DNA from: Cyanobacteriota bacterium | GTDB lineage: Bacteria; Cyanobacteriota; Cyanobacteriia; Phormidesmidales; Phormidesmidaceae | Reading direction: 5' to 3' | Assembly: GCA_027619675.1 (NCBI GenBank) | Contig: JAQCHG010000028.1 | Coordinates: 1 to 9,784, forward strand | Length of the DNA: 9,784 bases | Part shown: piece by piece, positions 5,780 through 9,784 of the stretch | Numbering within the stretch: the first letter of the stretch is position 1 | Layout: each line of letters begins with the position of its first letter | Position numbers and translations under genes: made by a program | The notes under the pieces: generated by a model | The model's database searches: none | The model's input: the letters and a program-made list of their open reading frames with translations, nothing else | What the model was told of the DNA's origin: nothing

Positions 5780-6892
5780 ATGGCTTCAGCCTCTTCCATA
5801 CAGCAAACCGCAGTAGTCCCGGCCAGGAATTGGGATTGGGCCTCAGCCGCCACCCTGGCGGAAGCCTTGGGGAAGTGCGAGGTTCGGCTGCAAGCGGAGC
5901 CCACCAATGCCGAAGCTTGGCGACTCCGCAGCTATCTACTGGGGCGGCTAGGACGCTACGAAGCAGCCGTCAGTAGCTACCAAAAGACCCTGGCCTTTGC
6001 CCCCACGGACCCGACGGTGTGGGCTAATTACGGCACGGCCCTAGCGGCGGCGGGCTGGGTAACGGAGGCCGCCAATGCCTACGAAAAAGCCTTGGAATTT
6101 GCCCCCCACCAGGGACGGATTTGGTATCGCTATGGCCAACTGCTACACCGTTTAAAGCGTTATGAGGCGGCGGTCGCCGCCTATGGCCAAGCCTTGACCC
6201 AGGAGCCTAGCAACGGTTTGTTTTGGCATGGTCAGGGGTTGGCGGCCTATCGGCTGCGGTGTTTTGATCAGGCGATCGCCTGCTTTAAGGCCGCCATTCA
6301 CCACGCCCCCCAGCATCGAGATGCCTATCTGGCCCTGGCCTTTACCCTCACCCGCCTACAACGGTACCCAGAGGCATTGGTGTGCCTAGCGGAACCCCTG
6401 CGGCAACGGTGGGCAGACCCGCGCCTCTACGCCTGTTATGGCCACATCCTGCGCCGCCAAGGGGACACCGCCACCGCGTTGGACCACATCCACCACGCCG
6501 TGCGCCTCGACCCCGAAAATCCCCGCACCTGGTTTCAAAAGGGCATCACCCTGGCCCGCCTCTGCCGGTATGAAGAGGCCCACCACGCCCTAACGGAAGC
6601 CCTCAAGCGGCAAATTTATTTTGTGCAGGGGTGGCTGGTGCTGGGGCTCACCCTCCGGCAGTTGCATCGATACGAAGAGGCGATTGAGGCTTTTAACAAA
6701 GCCCTGGCGATCGAGCCGGATCTGGCCCTGGCCTTTTTTCAGCAGGCCTGTTGCTATGCGGCGCTGGAACGTCCTGATTGGGCGATCGAACATCTGCGGC
6801 GGGCGGTGAAGCTCAACCCCCAAAAGTATCTCCCCCGTGTGCAGCAGGATGAGCTGCTAAAAACCATCTCTCCCCTCGACGGGGACCTGTGA
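5780..6892 (+). CDS. Tetratricopeptide-repeat protein with nine tandem TPR units
   Basis: A 370-residue soluble protein made almost wholly of TPR units. From residue 44 onward, nine 34-residue units follow with no insertion: 44-77, 78-111, 112-145, 146-179, 180-213, 214-247, 248-281, 282-315 and 316-349. Most show the TPR signature (W/Y near position 4, G near 8, Y or similar near 11, A near 20, P near 32), for example RYEAAVAAYGQALTQEP and RYEEAIEAFNKALAIEP. Units five and seven have lost the final Pro. Residues about 10-43 look like a degenerate tenth unit and 350-370 like a capping helix. No signal peptide, membrane span or enzymatic domain is seen. TPR superhelices bind other proteins, so a scaffold role is expected, but the partner is unknown. 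ATG at 5780 is preferred; a TTG directly before it is in frame. No strong Shine-Dalgarno is seen. Confidence 0.9.
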   Translation: MASASSIQQTAVVPARNWDWASAATLAEALGKCEVRLQAEPTNAEAWRLRSYLLGRLGRYEAAVSSYQKTLAFAPTDPTVWANYGTALAAAGWVTEAANAYEKALEFAPHQGRIWYRYGQLLHRLKRYEAAVAAYGQALTQEPSNGLFWHGQGLAAYRLRCFDQAIACFKAAIHHAPQHRDAYLALAFTLTRLQRYPEALVCLAEPLRQRWADPRLYACYGHILRRQGDTATALDHIHHAVRLDPENPRTWFQKGITLARLCRYEEAHHALTEALKRQIYFVQGWLVLGLTLRQLHRYEEAIEAFNKALAIEPDLALAFFQQACCYAALERPDWAIEHLRRAVKLNPQKYLPRVQQDELLKTISPLDGDL

Positions 6893-6893
6893 A

Positions 6894-6928
6894 TATGTCG
6901 CAGTTGCCCACGGGTCGATGGCGACATA
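6894..6928 (+). terminator. Perfect 8-bp stem-loop just after the TPR gene
   Basis: TATGTCGC (6894-6901) pairs perfectly with GCGACATA (6921-6928), starting two bases after the TGA at 6890-6892. The 19-base loop contains CCC-AC-GGG. No T-tract follows, so it is more likely an RNA-stabilising 3' structure or a weak terminator. Confidence 0.35.
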
Positions 6929-7056
6929 GCTGATTGCGCCCAGTTCCCTGCCCACGCAACTGCTGCCCCGTTGCTGCAATGAGGGCTGGAGGAGGCTCGT
7001 AACGGCCCCTTCAAAACCCGTGACGGCATATTATCGGCAACTTCTTCGCGAAGGGT

Positions 7057-7239
7057 TTGGTCGTTCTGGCGGCATCGGCATTCTTTGCCTGGGTATTGAC
7101 ATTTGTCCGCCAAGCAGTCAAAGTATGGAAGCGATCGCGTGTACTTCTCTTTGGGGCGATCGCGGCATTGGCGCGCTGCCGCGATCGCCTCCAGGCCCCA
7201 TCATTGCTGATGTTTACCGATAGCTATGACCTATCCTAA
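7057..7239 (+). CDS. Doubtful small membrane-like ORF, 60 residues
   Basis: From TTG at 7057 the frame codes for a hydrophobic stretch (VVLAASAFFAWVLTFV) followed by basic residues (RQAVKVWKRSR) and a second weaker hydrophobic patch, ending at TAA 7237-7239. This would fit a one-span membrane peptide. The start is poor: no ATG or GTG is available after the in-frame TGA at 7021-7023, and AAGGG lies only one base before the TTG. The 3' end overlaps the next ORF by 14 bases, which may mean translational coupling. Three HIP1 octamers lie inside the frame. A competing frame, 7020-7223, covers the same DNA. Chance is at least as likely as a gene. Confidence 0.25.
   Translation: MVVLAASAFFAWVLTFVRQAVKVWKRSRVLLFGAIAALARCRDRLQAPSLLMFTDSYDLS
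7131..7188. repeat. Three HIP1 octamers at exact 25-bp spacing
   Basis: GCGATCGC occurs at 7131-7138, 7156-7163 and 7181-7188. The starts are exactly 25 bases apart, while the bases between them are not similar, so this is phased spacing of the octamer rather than a duplicated unit. Confidence 0.9.
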
Positions 7240-7462
7240 TCTGCCCAGCTTTTCCGTCCCCTCGGCCCCCAACCCCGACTCCATTCGACTTATGGTCGTC
7301 GGCACTCCCCAGGTGGTTCAGACCTTCATCGCCCTCCAGCATCAACTGGGATTCGCGGAGGTCACCGCTTGGTCACCGCCCTTACCGACCCCCCATGACA
7401 ATCAAATCCTACGCATCTTAACCAAGCGCATTGCCCCGTCGGCAGAGCCTTCCCAGCCCTAG
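7226..7462 (+). CDS. Small soluble conserved-looking protein, 78 residues
   Basis: ATG at 7226, TAG at 7460-7462. After a Pro/Ser-rich head (1-18) comes a compact segment with alternating hydrophobic pattern: IRLMVVGTPQVVQTFIALQ (about 20-38), then LGFAEVTAWSPPLPTP and a C-terminal helix-like ILRILTKRI. The pattern beta strand, helix, strand, helix suggests a small alpha/beta fold. From memory, short cyanobacterial proteins with a similar GFAEV.WSP..P and ILT..I ending exist without known function, but I cannot check this. No Shine-Dalgarno is visible; the preceding doubtful ORF overlaps its start by 14 bases. It has no membrane segment, cysteine cluster or known catalytic motif. Nothing in its neighbourhood shows a function. 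Confidence 0.6.
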   Translation: MTYPNLPSFSVPSAPNPDSIRLMVVGTPQVVQTFIALQHQLGFAEVTAWSPPLPTPHDNQILRILTKRIAPSAEPSQP

Positions 7463-7474
7463 GGTGCATCACCC
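7462..7474 (+). other. Short hairpin at the stop codon of the 78-residue gene
   Basis: GGGTG-CAT-CACCC (7462-7474) forms a 5-bp stem starting on the last base of the stop codon, inside a region also containing the palindrome CCCTAGGG (7457-7464). No T-tract follows. It may be a 3'-end structure. Confidence 0.3.
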
Positions 7475-7690
7475 ATCACCGACGAACGTCTAGCTAGTAG
7501 GCGGCGGCGGTCGTCACAGTCCCTTGGCTCCCTGGTCCCTCCGCTTCCCCACCCCAGGAAACGGTTGGTGAATTTACGCCGTGCGGTCCTAGGTCACCCA
7601 CCCTGGCTTGGCCCGCTCGTGGGATACCGTCAGGGGCTGTAGCCTTTGTCGAAAAAGGATTCTGGCGGTCATTGTTGGCCACCCCTAGAC
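7475..7690. other. Intergenic stretch with no recognisable feature
   Basis: This 216-base stretch separates the 78-residue gene (plus) from the 3' end of the candidate small RNA (minus). A 62-residue minus-strand frame (7494-7682, GTG start) reads through it, but its composition is low-complexity Gly/Pro/Thr, it lacks a ribosome site, and it begins just past the small-RNA terminator, so it is not called a gene. Confidence 0.5.
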
Positions 7691-7772
7691 AAAAAAGGGC
7701 AGCCCTAGGGCTGCCCTTGACATCATTCGCTGAGAGGAGAACACAGACAACTAAATCTGAGTCTTCTTAGTT
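7691..7772 (-). ncRNA. Candidate small regulatory RNA, about 82 nt, Yfr1-like architecture
   Basis: On the minus strand a complete transcription unit is visible without an ORF of any size. A promoter (7803-7776) predicts a 5' end near 7772-7769. The RNA would fold as a 5' hairpin, AACTAAG (7772-7766) with TTTAGTT (7755-7749) around a ten-base loop. An unpaired stretch of about 30 bases (7748-7719) holds the CU-rich GTTCTCCTCTCA (7742-7731), and a perfect terminator hairpin ends at the T6 near 7691. The core TCTCCTCTCAG can pair with Shine-Dalgarno sequences such as GAGAGGAGA. Two hairpins flanking an unpaired CUCCUC element is the layout of the cyanobacterial Yfr1, whose conserved core I recall as ACUCCUCACAC; eight of eleven positions agree, so it is either a divergent relative or a different RNA. 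It lies alone between two plus-strand genes and would act in trans on mRNA leaders. Confidence 0.62.
7695..7718 (-). terminator. Perfect intrinsic terminator of the small RNA
   Basis: AAGGGCAGCC-CTAG-GGCTGCCCTT is a perfect 24-base palindrome. Read on the minus strand it is followed by an unbroken T6 (plus-strand A tract 7691-7696, which shares two bases with the stem), so termination is on the minus strand. On the plus strand no T-tract follows. No protein gene on the minus strand leads into it, which is what points to a small RNA. Confidence 0.88.
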
Positions 7773-7775
7773 TCC

Positions 7776-7803
7776 AGTGTATCTTGTTGAGACGTATTGT
7801 CAA
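7776..7803 (-). promoter_or_regulatory. Sigma-70-type promoter driving the small RNA
   Basis: On the minus strand TTGACA (7803-7798) is a perfect -35 box. TACACT (7781-7776) is a four-of-six -10 box after a 16-base spacer. An inverted repeat GGAA-T-TTCC (7814-7822) lies just upstream of the -35 and a T5 tract sits between them; either could help regulation. Confidence 0.6.
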
Positions 7804-7825
7804 TAAAAATCCTGGAATTTCCCCT

Positions 7826-7846
7826 GGTCACCTCAGGGAGGTGCCC
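7826..7846. other. Stem-loop upstream of the small-RNA promoter
   Basis: CACCTC-AGG-GAGGTG (7829-7843) is a perfect 6-bp stem extended by GG/CC across one mismatch. It lies about 25 bases upstream of the small-RNA -35 box. The surroundings (7719-7960) are clearly more AT-rich than the rest of the window. Another small inverted repeat, ATTGA-TTT-TCAAT, is at 7912-7924. No protein gene is supported between 7847 and 8145. Confidence 0.35.
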
Positions 7847-8012
7847 TCATTTCCACTATTAAACGGGAAAGATGACCACCCTTGCCTCTATTATTGGCTG
7901 AGCTTCCTGATATTGATTTTCAATCTTGTTAGGGCCGCTACCTCTTTGCCTTTTGTGGGGGGATGCTTCATGTCTCTCGATGGCGACTACTTGGTCCGCG
8001 TTTCCCCGTGTC

Positions 8013-8145
8013 TCGGTTCAAAGCCCCTGTTAACGAACCGACAACCCGGACCCGTTCTGTCCATCGGCACCCCGAGTCTGCCCCCCGGAGGGGGCGATCG
8101 CCTGCCTAGAATAGGCAAAGTCCATTGCCCCAGCGGAGAATCTCC
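8013..8145 (+). promoter_or_regulatory. Structured leader of the phosphohydrolase gene, four inverted repeats
   Basis: Four inverted repeats stand in series before the ATG at 8146: TCGGTTC (8013-8019) with GAACCGA (8035-8041); GCCCCC-CGGA-GGGGGC (8080-8095), a very stable hairpin; TGCCTA-GAA-TAGGCA (8103-8117), which contains the -10-like TAGAAT; and GGAGA-A-TCTCC (8135-8145), which includes the ribosome site GGAGAA. A HIP1 site joins the second and third. Whether they are operator sites or RNA folds depends on the transcription start, which is not clear because no good -35 box is seen. Confidence 0.4.
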
Positions 8146-9534
8146 ATGCCCACGCCCCGGTTAGTGATCATTGGCCTCGACTGCATGGAGCCCTCCCTGG
8201 TATTTGAGCAGTGGCGGGCGGACTTGCCCAACCTCTCTCGATTGATGGCCCAGGGTAGCTACGGACGGCTGGAAAGCAGTATCCCCGCCATCACCGTGCC
8301 CGCTTGGAGCTGCATGATGAGTGGCCGAGATCCCGGCGAGTTGGGGATCTACGGGTTTCGCAATCGCCGCGATCGCGGCTACCACTCCATGGCCATTTCC
8401 GATGGCAGCGCGGTCAAGGTGCCCCGCCTTTGGGATCTGCTGGGGGAAGCGGGCTGGCGGGTGGCGGTGATCAGCGTTCCCGGCACTTCCCCCCCCTACC
8501 CGGTACAGGGGGCCTTGGTGTCCTGCTTCCTCACCCCCAGCCCCCAGGTGCCCTTTACCCACCCCCCAGAATTGGCGGACGAGATTCGCGCTTGGATGCC
8601 CGATTTCATGATGGACGTGCCCAATTTTCGCTCCGATGAAAAGGCGCGCATCCTCGACAATCTCTACACCCTTTGCGACCAGCGCTTTACCCTGGCGGAA
8701 AAGCTGATTCAGCGGGATCAGCCCGATTTTTTGATGTTGGTGGATATGGGGGTCGATCGCATCCACCACGCCTTCTGGAAGCCGATGGATCCCTGCCACC
8801 CCCAATATGAACCCGACTCCCCCTTTGCCACCGCCATCCACGACTACTACGTCCATGTGGATCAGCGGGTCGGGGAACTGCTGCGCCACTGTGACCAGGA
8901 CACAGCGGTGCTGGTGGTGTCAGACCACGGTGCCCAGCCGTTGATGGGGGGCATCTGTATCAACGAATGGCTGATGGACCAGGGCTATCTCACCCTGAAG
9001 GAGAAACCGAGTGAACCGATATCCTTAGACCAGGCGGCGGTGGATTGGAGTCAAACCCAGGTGTGGGGGGCGGGGGGTTACTACGCCCGTATTTTCCTCA
9101 ATGTGCAGGGCCGGGAACCGGAGGGGATCGTCCCCATGGCGGCCTACGAAGCGCTGCGATCGCAGTTAGCCGCAAAGCTAGCAACCCTGACGGATCCCAG
9201 CGGCAACCCCATGCCCATCAAGGTGTTTAAGCCCCAAGAGATTTACCAGAAGGTGCGGGGGCGAGCGCCGGATTTAATCGTATATTTCGATGATTTGGCC
9301 TGGCGCAGCGTGGGCAGCGTCGGCCTCAATAGCCTCTACACCGTGGAAAACGACACGGGTCCCGATGACGCCAACCACGCCCCTTTTGGGCTCATGATCT
9401 TCCATGATCCCCGTCAACCACGCCAGGGCCAAGTCTTAACCGGGGCACAGCTCTATGACATCGTCCCGACGCTGCTCCAGCGCTATGGTCTCCCGGCCCC
9501 TGCGGGGCTAAGGGGCCAAGTCCTGCCCCTGTAG
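8146..9534 (+). CDS. Alkaline-phosphatase-superfamily phosphohydrolase/phosphodiesterase (type I phosphodiesterase-like)
   Basis: A 462-residue predicted cytoplasmic metal-dependent phosphohydrolase of the type I phosphodiesterase/nucleotide pyrophosphatase branch (COG3379-like). All expected two-metal landmarks are visible: Asp12 in LVIIGLD; the probable nucleophile Thr50 in IPAITVPAWSCMMSGRDP; DMGVDRIHHAFW (200-211, ligands Asp204 and His208); VVSDHG (Asp260, His261); and His411 in ANHAPFG. The physiological substrate of this branch is not known; nucleotide, lipid-head-group or sugar-phosphate esters are possible. No signal peptide or membrane span is present. ATG at 8146 is chosen because the ribosome site GGAGAA (8135-8140) sits five bases before it and the domain starts at residue 5; an in-frame TTG seven codons upstream is less likely. 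The leader is unusually structured. The next frame begins directly after the stop with no terminator visible. Confidence 0.9.
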   Translation: MPTPRLVIIGLDCMEPSLVFEQWRADLPNLSRLMAQGSYGRLESSIPAITVPAWSCMMSGRDPGELGIYGFRNRRDRGYHSMAISDGSAVKVPRLWDLLGEAGWRVAVISVPGTSPPYPVQGALVSCFLTPSPQVPFTHPPELADEIRAWMPDFMMDVPNFRSDEKARILDNLYTLCDQRFTLAEKLIQRDQPDFLMLVDMGVDRIHHAFWKPMDPCHPQYEPDSPFATAIHDYYVHVDQRVGELLRHCDQDTAVLVVSDHGAQPLMGGICINEWLMDQGYLTLKEKPSEPISLDQAAVDWSQTQVWGAGGYYARIFLNVQGREPEGIVPMAAYEALRSQLAAKLATLTDPSGNPMPIKVFKPQEIYQKVRGRAPDLIVYFDDLAWRSVGSVGLNSLYTVENDTGPDDANHAPFGLMIFHDPRQPRQGQVLTGAQLYDIVPTLLQRYGLPAPAGLRGQVLPL

Positions 9535-9784
9535 GACTTCCCCATCGAAGGCGCTCTCCGGGAAGGAAATTACCTGCTCAGACTGTTGGGTCTCGTACCT
9601 CGACGTCAAGCTACGGCGGTACATTCATTCCGAAAAATCCCCGAACCTCTCCCGGCTCCCTAGATGCTGACTCCCTGCCCCCTCTACCCCCCGATGGCAT
9701 TGGGGAAATTGAATTTAGCCGGGGTCACCGCTATGGTAAGGGCGTTTCCCATTGCACGTATGGCCACTCCCCCTTCTGCAAGCC
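9535..9784 (+). CDS. Possible 5' end of a further gene, start unresolved, runs off the window
   Basis: Two overlapping frames stay open to the window end. The frame whose codons start at positions divisible by three is open from before 9531 and reads plausibly: SYGGTFIPKNPRTS (from about 9609), SLPPLPPDGIGEIEFSRG and then RYGKGVSHCTYGHSPFCK, a His/Cys-rich end. It has no ATG, GTG or TTG after the phosphohydrolase stop. The other frame starts at ATG 9664 and is open for 40 codons, but lacks a ribosome site. A GGAAGGAA motif lies at 9561-9568. The His/Cys spacing might be a small metal site, but this is speculative. It could also be a pseudogene fragment or chance. Confidence 0.3.

Noticed and set aside
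7020..7223. 67-codon plus frame starting at GTG 7020
   Set aside because: Competes with the frame at 7057, has no ribosome site and no protein-like pattern.
7494..7682. 62-codon minus frame
   Set aside because: No ribosome site, Gly/Pro/Thr low-complexity peptide, directly behind the small-RNA terminator.
8013..8041. GGTTCAAAG and the nearby 7-bp stem as a tRNA T-arm
   Set aside because: No acceptor stem, anticodon arm or D-arm can be placed around it.
7784..8164. 126-codon plus frame with a hydrophobic stretch (LYYWLSFLILIFNLV)
   Set aside because: TTG start without ribosome site inside the small-RNA promoter spacer, Pro-rich tail formed from the structured leader, and overlap with the start of the phosphohydrolase gene. 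A small protein cannot be fully excluded.
8161..8889. 242-codon minus-strand frame opposite the phosphohydrolase gene
   Set aside because: Antisense shadow; the plus frame has all catalytic motifs.

Overview
The window looks like chromosomal DNA of a cyanobacterium. The octamer GCGATCGC (HIP1, the highly iterated palindrome of many cyanobacteria) occurs about 18 times in 9.8 kb, far above chance. The coding style is GC-rich, several genes match types common in cyanobacteria, and two intergenic foldback repeats have the look of cyanobacterial MITE-like elements. I cannot name the genus; a filamentous Leptolyngbya/Phormidium-like organism is a guess.

Layout from left to right. (1) 1-1143, plus: the 3' part of a secreted glycosyl-hydrolase-like (GHL10/DUF187) protein. 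(2) 1144-2106: a 52-residue predicted membrane peptide (1346-1504) behind two inverted repeats, then two foldback repeat elements (1517-1617 and 1676-1823) and a strong intrinsic terminator (1944-1981) with no intact gene in front of it. (3) 2107-2886, plus: pgeF. It converges on a minus-strand pair, a NarL/FixJ-type response regulator (2917-3588) and pgi, glucose-6-phosphate isomerase (3708-5297). (4) 5298-5779: a 482-base divergent intergenic region with a near-perfect 17-bp hairpin and two pairs of direct repeats. (5) 5780-6892, plus: a protein made of nine uninterrupted 34-residue TPR units. (6) 6893-8145: mostly non-coding, with a doubtful small membrane ORF, a small soluble conserved-looking protein (7226-7462), and on the minus strand a complete-looking small-RNA unit (promoter 7776-7803, RNA about 7691-7772, perfect intrinsic terminator). 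(7) 8146-9534, plus: an alkaline-phosphatase-superfamily phosphohydrolase with all expected metal ligands. (8) 9535-9784: an open frame without a visible start that runs off the window.

Most genes are housekeeping or single units, not one operon. Two act on or near peptidoglycan (GHL10 and PgeF), one is central carbon metabolism (Pgi), one is signalling (response regulator), one a scaffold (TPR). The most interesting item is the candidate small RNA near 7.7 kb. It combines a consensus-like promoter, a 5' hairpin, a long unpaired stretch with a CU-rich anti-Shine-Dalgarno core, and a textbook terminator, an architecture recalling but not identical to the cyanobacterial riboregulator Yfr1. No CRISPR array, tRNA, rRNA, transposase gene or phage gene was seen.
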